From: Oscillospiraceae bacterium
GTDB lineage: Bacteria > Bacillota > Clostridia > Oscillospirales > Oscillospiraceae
Length of the DNA stretch: 28,678 nucleotides
Assembly (NCBI GenBank): GCA_020025425.1
Contig: JAHHSD010000022.1
Span: 1 to 28,678 of the forward strand
Reading direction: 5' to 3'
Both the position numbers and the translations under genes were made by a program. The notes beneath the pieces were generated by a model. That model was not told the origin of the DNA. It was given only the letters and a program-made list of their open reading frames with translations, and did not search any database. Below, one piece after another: positions 5,954 through 13,385 of the stretch. Position 1 is the stretch's first letter. The number at the start of each line of letters is the position of its first letter.

Positions 5954-7282
5954 TCAGCCGATCCCGCCCATCACAGCACCCAGCACCAGCACCAGCAGGG
6001 TTACGCCGCAGAACAGGTACTTGGCCGTGGGGTAGAACCAGCCGCCCAGGGGCTTCTTCCGGGCCAGATTGACGTGCTCCAGGACGTAGTCCCTGCCGCA
6101 CACCCAGAAGAACATCACCGCCGCCAGCAGGGCGCCCAGGGGGCAGATGTAGATGGAGCACACATCCATCCATTCTCCCACGATGGGTGCGATGGCCAGG
6201 CCGGCCCCCATTCCCACCGCACCGATGAGGGCCACAGCCACGTGACGGGGCAGGTGGAAAAGCTCCTGGAGCGTGGCGGTGGGGGCCTCAAACAGGTTGA
6301 CCAGAGAGGTCAGGGCTGCAAAGACCACAGCCAGGAAGAACACGATCAGGATGATGCTGCCCCCGGGAATGGTGCGCAGCACGTTGGGCAGGAATACAAA
6401 CATCAGGCCGGGGCCGCTCTGGTCCAGCTGCTGGCCGGCCACCGCCATGGCGGGGATGATGACCAGGGCGGCCAGCACGGCGGCCACGGTGTCGAACAGG
6501 GCCACCATCCGGGCGTCGGAGGGGATGTCGGAGTCCCGGCTCAGGTAGGAGCCGTAAATCAGGGTGCCGTTGCCCGCAATGGACAGGGAGAAGAAGGCCT
6601 GGCCCAGGGCAAAGACCCAGACCATGGGGTCCAGCAGTCCCTCTGGCTTGAGAACAAAGATATAGCGGTAGGCCTCCGCCGCGCCGGGCAGGGTGAAGAT
6701 ATACACCATCAGCCCCATAAACAGGAGGAAGAACAGGGGGGTCATCACCTTGTTCGCCTTCTCAATGCCCTTGCCCACACCGAAGGTCATGATGGCAATG
6801 GTGACCAGCATGCCCACCAGCTGCCAGACCGTATTTCCGGATGCGGTGGCGCCAAAGTGGGCGTCAAAGGCCTCTACGCTGTCCAAAGTGGACAGCACCC
6901 CGGTGCAGGCGTCGGCGGTGTAGCGGAAGATCCAGCCGGTGACCACCGAATAGCCGATGGCCAGGGCCAGGGAGCCGAACACCGGGATCAGGCCCAGCAG
7001 CTTGCCCGGCTTGTCACTGCCAAAGCGCATCCGAGTGGCCTCGCCAAAGGCGTGAATGGGGCCGGAGCGGGTGGCGCGGCCGAAGGCCATCTCACCGATC
7101 AGGCCGGTGGAGGCGATGATGACCACGAAGATCAGGTAGGGGATCAGAAAGGTGGCCCCGCCGTATTTGGAAATCCGGGTGGGAAAGAGCCAGATATTGC
7201 CCATACCCACAGCAGAGCCGATGCAGGCCAGGATGAAGCCCCATTTCGACCCCCAGGAGTCGCGTTTGGTACTGTGTTCCAT
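5954..7282 (-). CDS. NSS-family sodium-dependent (amino acid?) symporter
   Basis: A LeuT/SLC6-type transporter of 442 residues and about 11-12 membrane helices, a normal bacterial length. The first helix carries GSAVGMGNIWLFPTRISKYGG, the hallmark unwound helix with the Na+ and substrate site. Later family elements include AGNGTLIYGSYL and the helix-10 region EWMDVCSIYICPLG. The usual gate arginine of NxWRFP is leucine here (residue 32). The ATG at 7282 has an AAGGAGTG site; an in-frame extension further upstream has none. Substrates of relatives are amino acids or amines taken up with Na+, and the actual substrate is unknown. It lies downstream of the flippase gene on the same strand, with a weak promoter candidate between them. 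Confidence 0.92.
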   Translation of the reverse strand: MEHSTKRDSWGSKWGFILACIGSAVGMGNIWLFPTRISKYGGATFLIPYLIFVVIIASTGLIGEMAFGRATRSGPIHAFGEATRMRFGSDKPGKLLGLIPVFGSLALAIGYSVVTGWIFRYTADACTGVLSTLDSVEAFDAHFGATASGNTVWQLVGMLVTIAIMTFGVGKGIEKANKVMTPLFFLLFMGLMVYIFTLPGAAEAYRYIFVLKPEGLLDPMVWVFALGQAFFSLSIAGNGTLIYGSYLSRDSDIPSDARMVALFDTVAAVLAALVIIPAMAVAGQQLDQSGPGLMFVFLPNVLRTIPGGSIILIVFFLAVVFAALTSLVNLFEAPTATLQELFHLPRHVAVALIGAVGMGAGLAIAPIVGEWMDVCSIYICPLGALLAAVMFFWVCGRDYVLEHVNLARKKPLGGWFYPTAKYLFCGVTLLVLVLGAVMGGIG

Positions 7283-7354
7283 AGAATAGACACTCCTTAA
7301 TAACCAGGGGATAGTCCGCTGTGACGCCGGGGCGCCGCAGCCTCTCGTGGAGCT

Positions 7355-7382
7355 ATGATACCACAGTAAACCAGAAAAGCAA
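7355..7382 (-). promoter_or_regulatory. Weak candidate promoter for the NSS gene
   Basis: On the minus strand TTGCTT, a 16-base spacer and TATCAT (7360-7355). The -35 match is poor. Read-through from the flippase gene is an alternative, because no terminator hairpin is visible between the two genes. Confidence 0.35.
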
Positions 7383-7402
7383 AGGGCCTCCTCCAAATTT
7401 TC

Positions 7403-8932
7403 TTACTCCAGCCGCAGGTTCTCCCGCAGGGACAGGCCCTGGGCCTGGAGGGCGGCCAGATAGAGGACGGCCCCAAACACCAGGGTCGCGCCTCCGGTCC
7501 ACAGGACAGGCAGGCCGCAGTCCTGTAATTTTCTGTACAGCAGATTGCAGTTCAAGCCCATCAGCAGGGCACCCAGTCCGGGGGCGGTCAGACATTGAAA
7601 CAGCGGGAGCCGGGCCCCGGTCCAGCGGGCGGTCCGCATCCCGCTCCATACCGCACCCAGCGCCGAGGAGACCACAGTCCCGGCCACATAGCTGCGGATC
7701 CCAACCCCCGGTATGGCCATGGGAAAGAGGAACGCCATCTGTACCCCGTCACAGACCAGGGCGATGAGGGCGGACTCCCCCTGTCGTCCCACCGCGTTGA
7801 GCACGCCGCTGAACACCCCGTGGTACCCGCTCAGGGCCATGGCCGCAGCCAGCGGGAGCAGATACTCCCCCGCCCGCTCCTGGCGGAACAGCACCCGGGC
7901 CAGGTCCGGCCCGATGACCACCATCATGGCCATGGCGGGCAGGAGCAGGGTGGACACGGTCAGCAGCTCCCCCCGCACCTGCTTTTGCAGCTGCTGGGGC
8001 TGGCGCAGGGCGGCCGACCGGGCCAGGCGCGGGGTCATCACCCGGTTGACCGCCCCCAGAAAGACCGTGGGCAGGGCCAGCATGGGCAGCGTCATGCCGC
8101 ACAGCACCCCCAGCTGGGCGGTGGCCTCCCCCCGCTTCATTCCGCTCTCCACCAGCTTTCTCGGGATCAGGGACGCATTGATCGCCTCCATCAGGTTGCT
8201 CAGCAGGGCGGTCAACCCCAGCGGGACGGCGATAGTCCCGATCTGCCGCAGCAGGACGGCGCGGGACTCCCCCGCCCCCTGTATCCGCTCCCGGGCAAAG
8301 CCCCGGCGGTACATCCGGGTCAAGGTCACGGCGGAGCAGAGCTCACAGCCCGTCATTCCCAGCACAATCAGCCCTACCGTCCGCTCCGGGTTCTGGGGCA
8401 GAAAAAGAACCAGCAGCCCCAGCACCATGGCCGCCCGGATCAGCTGCTCTGCCAGATCGGCCAGTGCCGGGGGCAGCACCCGCCCCGCCCCATAGAATAC
8501 ATGCTTTTGGATATTTTCAATCCCGGTGAACAGCACACAGGCGGGCAGGATCACCAGTCCCAGCTGGGTGCGGGCGTCCCCCAGCAGATAGACTGAGATG
8601 GGGTCGCTCCCCAGTATGGTCACCGACGCCGTCAGGGCGGCGCCCACCGCAAACAGCAGCAGGCACAGCCGCCTGGTCCGGTCCATGGCCCGCCCGCTGC
8701 CCAGTGCCAGGTACCTGGCGGACAGATTGGCAATGGCGCCGGTCACCCCCACCGCCGTCAGCGACATGAGCACCCCGCAGGCTGACATGGTCAGCTGATA
8801 CAGCCCCATCACCTCTGCCCCCACCATCCGGGACAGGACCACCCGGTAGCAGAAGGCCAGCAGCTGGCCCAGGGCGGATAATCCAGTCAGCAGCGCTGCA
8901 TTTTTTCCCGGTGAATCTCTCCAGGCCCCCAC
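7403..8932 (-). CDS. SpoVB/MurJ-like polysaccharide or lipid flippase (MOP superfamily)
   Basis: About 509 residues with some 14 hydrophobic helices. The opening NAALLTGLSALGQLLAFCYRVVLSRMVGAEVMGLYQL is typical of the SpoVB/oligosaccharide-flippase branch, which moves lipid-linked cell-envelope precursors. Further family-like parts are LLSNLMEAINASLIPRKLVESG in mid-protein and a loop with MTPRLARS. The GTG at 8932 is preferred because GGGAGG lies six bases before it. An in-frame TTG 21 bases upstream has a badly spaced site. SpoVB is needed for spore cortex in Bacillus, but a general envelope role cannot be excluded here. No sporulation gene is adjacent. Confidence 0.82.
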   Translation of the reverse strand: MGAWRDSPGKNAALLTGLSALGQLLAFCYRVVLSRMVGAEVMGLYQLTMSACGVLMSLTAVGVTGAIANLSARYLALGSGRAMDRTRRLCLLLFAVGAALTASVTILGSDPISVYLLGDARTQLGLVILPACVLFTGIENIQKHVFYGAGRVLPPALADLAEQLIRAAMVLGLLVLFLPQNPERTVGLIVLGMTGCELCSAVTLTRMYRRGFARERIQGAGESRAVLLRQIGTIAVPLGLTALLSNLMEAINASLIPRKLVESGMKRGEATAQLGVLCGMTLPMLALPTVFLGAVNRVMTPRLARSAALRQPQQLQKQVRGELLTVSTLLLPAMAMMVVIGPDLARVLFRQERAGEYLLPLAAAMALSGYHGVFSGVLNAVGRQGESALIALVCDGVQMAFLFPMAIPGVGIRSYVAGTVVSSALGAVWSGMRTARWTGARLPLFQCLTAPGLGALLMGLNCNLLYRKLQDCGLPVLWTGGATLVFGAVLYLAALQAQGLSLRENLRLE

Positions 8933-9078
8933 CGCTCCGCCTCCCTTCTTCAACCTCTCCGCACACTATATTCCGCAGTCTCTCTTTTCATTCCCTCCAA
9001 TTTTCAGAACAAGGAAACAAAATTCATTGCCATAATTGACTAAAATATGGCGGATATTTACCTATCACAATTCTCGCC

Positions 9079-9107
9079 TTGCCTGAACACCCCAAATCAT
9101 ATATAGT
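9079..9107 (+). promoter_or_regulatory. Candidate promoter of crt-hbd
   Basis: TTGCCT (9079-9084), 17 bases and TATAGT (9102-9107), with the start near 9114. The same spot includes TAGTTAA, which resembles only one half of a Rex site, so I do not call an operator. The rest of the 241-base gap (8933-9173) is AT-rich with no gene. Confidence 0.55.
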
Positions 9108-9173
9108 TAAAATCGTATAGACGTTATCCGGAGCAGGATCTCCGTACTTTATATTACTAAGGAGGATATTATT

Positions 9174-9950
9174 ATGGCACTTGTCGAGCTGCAGGAAAAG
9201 GGCCACATTGCAGTCATTACAATCAACCGCCCCAAAGCACTCAACGCGCTCAACATGGCTGTTCTGCATGAGTTGAACAAAGTATTGGATGTAATTGAAG
9301 CCCATGACGATTTACACGTTGTGGTCATTACCGGTGAGGGCCGCTCCTTTGTGGCTGGTGCGGATATTGCCGAGATGTCCGAGTACAACGCTTCGGACGG
9401 AAAGGCATTCAGCAGCTACGGAAGCAATACCTTCCTGCGGATCAACCATTTCCCCCGTCCCGTGATCGCCGCGGTCAACGGTTTTGCCCTGGGCGGCGGC
9501 TGCGAGCTGGCCATGGCCTGCGACATCCGCATCGCCAGTGAGAAGGCCAAGTTCGCCATGCCTGAGGTCGGTCTTGGCATCATCCCCGGCTTCGGCGGCA
9601 CCCAGCGTCTGGCCCGCATCGTGGGCATGTCCACCGCCATCGAGCTGGTCCTGACCACTCAGACCATCTCCGCCGATGAGGCCCTGAAGATCGGTCTGGT
9701 CACCCATGTCTACTCCCCCGAGGAGCTGATGGACAAGGCCCTGGAGCTGGCCGAGCTCATCGCCTCCAAGCCCCAGGTCGCTGTGCGTCAGGCCAAGCAG
9801 GCCATCCGCATCGGCAAGCAGATGGACATCAGCTCCGCTCTGTCCTTCGAGTCGGAGTCCTTTGGTCTGTGTTTCTCCACCGAGGATCAGAAGGACGCCA
9901 TGCGCGCTTTCCTTAAAAAGGAGAAGCCCGCTCCCTTCAAAAATCGGTAA
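9174..9950 (+). CDS. crt: Crotonase (3-hydroxybutyryl-CoA dehydratase / enoyl-CoA hydratase)
   Basis: The enzyme dehydrates 3-hydroxybutyryl-CoA to crotonyl-CoA in butyrate synthesis. Its 258 residues match the crotonase family. The oxyanion-hole segment is FVAGADIAEM. The two catalytic glutamates lie in GGGCELAMACD (E111) and MPEVGLGIIPGFGGTQRLAR (E131). AAGGAGG lies upstream of the ATG. hbd follows after 73 bases with no terminator between, forming a two-gene unit ended by the hairpin at 10909-10952. Codons are strongly C/G-ending, as in the other butyrate genes. An alternative substrate chain length cannot be excluded, but context favours C4. Confidence 0.95.
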   Translation: MALVELQEKGHIAVITINRPKALNALNMAVLHELNKVLDVIEAHDDLHVVVITGEGRSFVAGADIAEMSEYNASDGKAFSSYGSNTFLRINHFPRPVIAAVNGFALGGGCELAMACDIRIASEKAKFAMPEVGLGIIPGFGGTQRLARIVGMSTAIELVLTTQTISADEALKIGLVTHVYSPEELMDKALELAELIASKPQVAVRQAKQAIRIGKQMDISSALSFESESFGLCFSTEDQKDAMRAFLKKEKPAPFKNR

Positions 9951-10023
9951 ACCTCCGTGCTCTGCACAGAAATAAATAAAACACCTGTCTATCTACAATA
10001 AATATGAAAAGGAGACAATTCAA

Positions 10024-10875
10024 ATGAAGAAAATCGTAGTTGTCGGCGGCGGCACCATGGGCCTGGACATCGCCCACACCTTTGCCCGCAGCGGCCTGAC
10101 TGTTGTTGTCCGTGAAATCAGCGAGGAGTTCGCCAACAAGTCCAAGGACCGCCTGACCGCCACTCTGGACAAGCTGGTGTCCAAGGGCAAGATGGACGAG
10201 GCCAAAAAGGCCGAGATCCTGGGCAACATGAGCTTCACCACCGACATGAACGAGGCCGCCGACGCCGACCTGGTCCTGGAGGCCATTGTGGAGAATCTGG
10301 ACGTCAAGAAGAACCTGTTCAAGGAGCTGGACGGCATCTGCAAGCCCGAGACCATCTTCGCCACCAACACCTCCTCCATCTCCATCACCGCCATTGCCTC
10401 CGGCACCCAGCGTGCTGACCGCTTCATCGGCATGCACTTCTTCAACCCCGCCACCGTCATGAAGCTGGTGGAGGTCATCCGCGGCGTACACACCTCTCAG
10501 GAGACCTACGACGCCATCTGCAAGCTGTCCGCTGACATCGGCAAGGAGGCCGTTGAGGTGGCTGAGGCTCCCGGCTTCGTGGTCAACAAGATCCTGATCC
10601 CCATGATCAACGAGGCCATCGGCCTGGTCGAGACCGGCGTTGCCACCCCCGAGGGCATCGACACCGCTATGAAGCTGGGCGCCAACCACCCCATGGGCCC
10701 TCTGGCTCTGGGCGATCTGGTCGGTCTGGACGTGTGCCTGGCCATTATGGACACTCTGTACAACGAGACTCACGATCCCAAGTACCGCGCCGCCCTGCTA
10801 CTGCGCAAGATGGTTCGCGGCGGTCTGCTGGGCCGCAAGACCGGCAAGGGCTTCTACGACTACTCCAAGAAGTAA
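10024..10875 (+). CDS. hbd: 3-hydroxybutyryl-CoA dehydrogenase
   Basis: It reduces acetoacetyl-CoA to (S)-3-hydroxybutyryl-CoA with NAD(P)H, the step before crotonase. The 283 residues show the Rossmann loop VVVGGGTMGLDIAHTF and the catalytic set expected from clostridial Hbd: S117 in NTSSISI, H138 in GMHFFNPA, E150 in LVEVI and an asparagine at about 188 in VVNKIL. The C-terminus (GLLGRKTGKGFYDYSKK) is typical. AAAAGGAG precedes the ATG. No thiolase gene is nearby, so acetoacetyl-CoA must be formed by an enzyme encoded elsewhere. Confidence 0.96.
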   Translation: MKKIVVVGGGTMGLDIAHTFARSGLTVVVREISEEFANKSKDRLTATLDKLVSKGKMDEAKKAEILGNMSFTTDMNEAADADLVLEAIVENLDVKKNLFKELDGICKPETIFATNTSSISITAIASGTQRADRFIGMHFFNPATVMKLVEVIRGVHTSQETYDAICKLSADIGKEAVEVAEAPGFVVNKILIPMINEAIGLVETGVATPEGIDTAMKLGANHPMGPLALGDLVGLDVCLAIMDTLYNETHDPKYRAALLLRKMVRGGLLGRKTGKGFYDYSKK

Positions 10876-10908
10876 GCTCCCCCGTCCGCGGCTGAGATCA
10901 GTTTACAT

Positions 10909-10968
10909 GGAAGCCAACAGTTCCCAGGACCCATTGGGAGCTGTTGGCTTCCTTTCATGTCCTTTTTT
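10909..10968 (+). terminator. Strong terminator after hbd
   Basis: An 18-bp stem (10909-10926 with 10935-10952, one G-U pair) with an 8-base loop, followed by TTTCATGTCCTTTTTT. It separates crt-hbd from bcd-etfBA. Confidence 0.85.
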
Positions 10969-11066
10969 GGCAATATGTGCAAGTTTCCAGGTCAACATAC
11001 GCCAACATCAGCATTATGCTTAAATAGTTCTATAAAAAACTGTGCATTTTGCCATATTCGTTTCCC

Positions 11067-11095
11067 TTGCACCCCCCAATGAAACACGATATAAT
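11067..11095 (+). promoter_or_regulatory. Promoter of bcd-etfB-etfA
   Basis: TTGCAC (11067-11072), 17 bases and a perfect TATAAT (11090-11095). The start is predicted at about 11101-11102, giving a leader of roughly 300 bases. Confidence 0.75.
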
Positions 11096-11101
11096 CGACT
11101 A

Positions 11102-11402
11102 TGACAGGAAACTTCTTTCCATACCCGGTCGGTCCCGCAACAACGGCATTTGCCCGTAGTTGCGATTTTTCCGGACTTCTTTTGTTAAAAATCTAACAAG
11201 GAAGTTCCCGGCCGCTTGTATCCTGCATAAGGCGGAGGTCCGCGCCATTATTCGGCGGTCGGGTTGCCGTCTCAGTTGCATGTCCTGTCTCAATGGTCCG
11301 GCCCTCTGCTCCGGGGGTATCGTGCGCGGCGGTTCGCCGGGCAGTGCAGTCGGAATATGGCTTCCATTATGATTCCAAGAAATAAAGTAGGAGGACGAAA
11401 AA
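11102..11402 (+). other. Long bcd leader
   Basis: This 301-base untranslated stretch lies between the predicted start site and bcd. It holds the Rex-like operator (11182-11199) and GC-rich sequence with small hairpins such as CGGCGGTTCGCCG. A 31-codon reading frame begins with ATG at 11101, exactly at the predicted start site, and ends at 11196 inside the operator. The 11096-11402 region contains no other plausible gene, riboswitch or tRNA that I recognise. Confidence 0.5.
11182..11199. promoter_or_regulatory. Candidate Rex (NADH/NAD+ redox repressor) operator
   Basis: TTGTTAAAAATCTAACAA matches the published Rex consensus TTGTTAA-N4-TTAACAA at 13 of 14 defined positions. Outside it, CCGGACTTC and GAAGTTCCCGG extend the inverted symmetry imperfectly. 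Rex represses fermentation genes when NADH is low, and bcd-etf genes are established Rex targets in Clostridia. The site lies about 80 bp downstream of the predicted start, so it would act as a roadblock or control a second, unseen promoter. Confidence 0.75.
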
Positions 11403-12545
11403 ATGGATTTTCATCTGTCGAAAGAACAAGAGATGGTCCGCAAGATGTACCGCGAGTTCGCCGAGAACGAGGTAAAGCCCCTGGCTGAGGAGCTCGACGA
11501 AGAGGAGCGCTTCCCCTATGAGACCGTCGAGAAGATGGGCAAGCTGGGCATGATGGGCATTTACTTCCCCAAGAAGTACGGCGGCGCCGGCGGCGACGTG
11601 CTGTCCTACGCCATGTGCGTCGAGGAGCTCAGCAAGGTCTGCGGCACCACCGGCGTTGTGGTTTCTGCTCACACCTCCCTGTGCTGCGCCCCCATCTATG
11701 AGCACGGCACCGAGGAGCAGAAGATGAAGTATCTGCCCGACCTGCTCTCCGGCAAGAAGATCGGCGCTTTCGGTCTGACCGAGCCCAACGCCGGTACCGA
11801 CGCTTCCGGCCAGCAGACCGTCGCTGTTCTGGAGGGCGATCACTACGTCCTGAACGGCTCCAAGTGCTTCATCACCAACGGCAACGTGGCTGACACCTTC
11901 GTGGTCTTCGCCATGACCGATCCCAAGGCCGGCAACCACGGCATCTCCGCTTTCATCGTGGAGAAGAGCTTCCCCGGCTTCTCCACCGGTAAGCACGAGA
12001 AGAAGATGGGTATCCGTGGTTCTTCCACCTGCGACCTGATCTTTGAGGACTGCATCGTGCCCAAGGAGAACCTGCTGGGCCAGGAGGGCAAGGGCTTCAA
12101 GATCGCTATGATGACTCTGGACGGCGGCCGTATCGGCATCGCTGCTCAGGCTCTGGGCCTGGGCGAGGGCGCTGTTGAGGAGGCTATCAAGTATACTCAG
12201 GAGCGCGTCCAGTTCAAGAAGCGTCTGTCCCAGTTCCAGAACACCCAGTTCCAGATTGCTGATATGCACACCCGCATGCAGGCCGCTCAGTTCCTGGTCT
12301 ACAACGCCGCCATGAAGAAGGAGAACCACGAGCCCTACTCCATGGACGCCGCTATGGCCAAGCTGTTCGCCGCTGAGGCTGCCTCCGACGTTACCCGCCG
12401 CGCTGTCCAGCTGTTTGGCGGTTACGGCTACACCCGTGAGTATCCCGTGGAGCGCATGATGCGTGACGCCAAGATCACCGAGATCTATGAGGGTACTTCC
12501 GAAGTCCAGCGCATGGTTATTTCCAGCCACCTGGGTGTGAAATAA
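11403..12545 (+). CDS. bcd: Butyryl-CoA dehydrogenase (acyl-CoA dehydrogenase family)
   Basis: This FAD enzyme reduces crotonyl-CoA to butyryl-CoA. With EtfAB it forms the flavin-based electron-bifurcating complex that also reduces ferredoxin. The product has 380 residues, the family norm. Visible elements are the N-terminal helical domain, the FAD/substrate segments AFGLTEPNAGTDASG and KMGIRGSSTCDLIFEDC, and the C-terminal ERMMRDAKITEIYEGTSEVQR with the catalytic glutamate E363. GTAGGAGG precedes the ATG. etfB follows 18 bases after the stop. Codon choice (CGT, GGT and GCT mixed with C-ending codons) differs from the flanking genes and suggests very high expression. Confidence 0.96.
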   Translation: MDFHLSKEQEMVRKMYREFAENEVKPLAEELDEEERFPYETVEKMGKLGMMGIYFPKKYGGAGGDVLSYAMCVEELSKVCGTTGVVVSAHTSLCCAPIYEHGTEEQKMKYLPDLLSGKKIGAFGLTEPNAGTDASGQQTVAVLEGDHYVLNGSKCFITNGNVADTFVVFAMTDPKAGNHGISAFIVEKSFPGFSTGKHEKKMGIRGSSTCDLIFEDCIVPKENLLGQEGKGFKIAMMTLDGGRIGIAAQALGLGEGAVEEAIKYTQERVQFKKRLSQFQNTQFQIADMHTRMQAAQFLVYNAAMKKENHEPYSMDAAMAKLFAAEAASDVTRRAVQLFGGYGYTREYPVERMMRDAKITEIYEGTSEVQRMVISSHLGVK

Positions 12546-12563
12546 GATAGGAGGCAGATTGAA

Positions 12564-13364
12564 ATGAAAATCATTGTTTGTGTCAAGCAGGTCCCCGATA
12601 CCTCCGGTAAGGTGGCCGTCAATCCCGATGGTACTCTGAACCGTGCCTCCATGGCCGCCATCACCAACCCCGACGATCTGAACGCCGTTGAGGCCGCTCT
12701 GACCCTGAAGGAGCAGACCGGCGCCGAGGTCGTGATCGTCTCCATGGGTCCTCCTCCCGCAGAGGCTATGCTGCGTGAGGTTATGGCCCGCGGCGCTGAC
12801 CGTGCCGTTCTGGTGTCCGCCCGTGAGTTCGGCGGTTCCGATACTTACGCTACTTCTCAGATCCTGGCCGCTGCCATCAACAAGATCGGCATCGAGGACG
12901 AGGATATCGTGATGTGCGGCCGTCAGGCCATCGACGGCGATACCGCTCAGGTTGGTCCCCAGATCGCTGAGAAGCTGGGCCTGCCCCAGGTCTCCTATGC
13001 CGCCGACATCAAGAAGGATGGCAACACTCTGACCATCAAGCGCATGCTGGAGGACGGCTACATGACCATCAAGGTCAAGACCCCCTGCCTGATCACCTGC
13101 ATCAAGGAGCTGAACGAGCCCCGTTACATGAGCGTGGGCGGCATCTTCGAGTGCTACGAGAAGCCCTTCGAGATCCTGGACTACAACGCTCTGAAGGACG
13201 ATCCCCTCATCGACGCCACCACCATTGGCCTGAAGGGTTCTCCCACCAACATCTTCAAGTCCTTCACTCCTCCCCAGAAGGGCGTTGGTATGATGATGGA
13301 GGGTGCCGACAAGGACACCTGCGACAAGCTGGCCGGCATGCTGGCCGCTAAGCACCTGATCTGA
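12564..13364 (+). CDS. etfB: Electron transfer flavoprotein beta subunit
   Basis: EtfB partners EtfA and Bcd. In bifurcating complexes it carries the flavin that takes electrons from NADH. The 266-residue protein starts MKIIVCVKQVPDTSGKVAVN and contains the nucleotide-binding CGRQAIDGDTAQVGPQIAEKLGLPQVSYA and the ETF-beta signature region ITCIKELNEPRYMSVGGI. A TAGGAGG site precedes the ATG. It is the middle gene of bcd-etfB-etfA, 21 bases before etfA. The length and the immediate link to bcd fit the bifurcating group, but bifurcation itself is not provable from sequence reading. Confidence 0.96.
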   Translation: MKIIVCVKQVPDTSGKVAVNPDGTLNRASMAAITNPDDLNAVEAALTLKEQTGAEVVIVSMGPPPAEAMLREVMARGADRAVLVSAREFGGSDTYATSQILAAAINKIGIEDEDIVMCGRQAIDGDTAQVGPQIAEKLGLPQVSYAADIKKDGNTLTIKRMLEDGYMTIKVKTPCLITCIKELNEPRYMSVGGIFECYEKPFEILDYNALKDDPLIDATTIGLKGSPTNIFKSFTPPQKGVGMMMEGADKDTCDKLAGMLAAKHLI

Positions 13365-13385
13365 TAGAAGGGAGAATCGAAGAAT

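Noticed and set aside
9098..9118. Second Rex operator at the crt promoter
   Set aside because: Only one half-site (TAGTTAA) fits; the other half matches three of seven positions.
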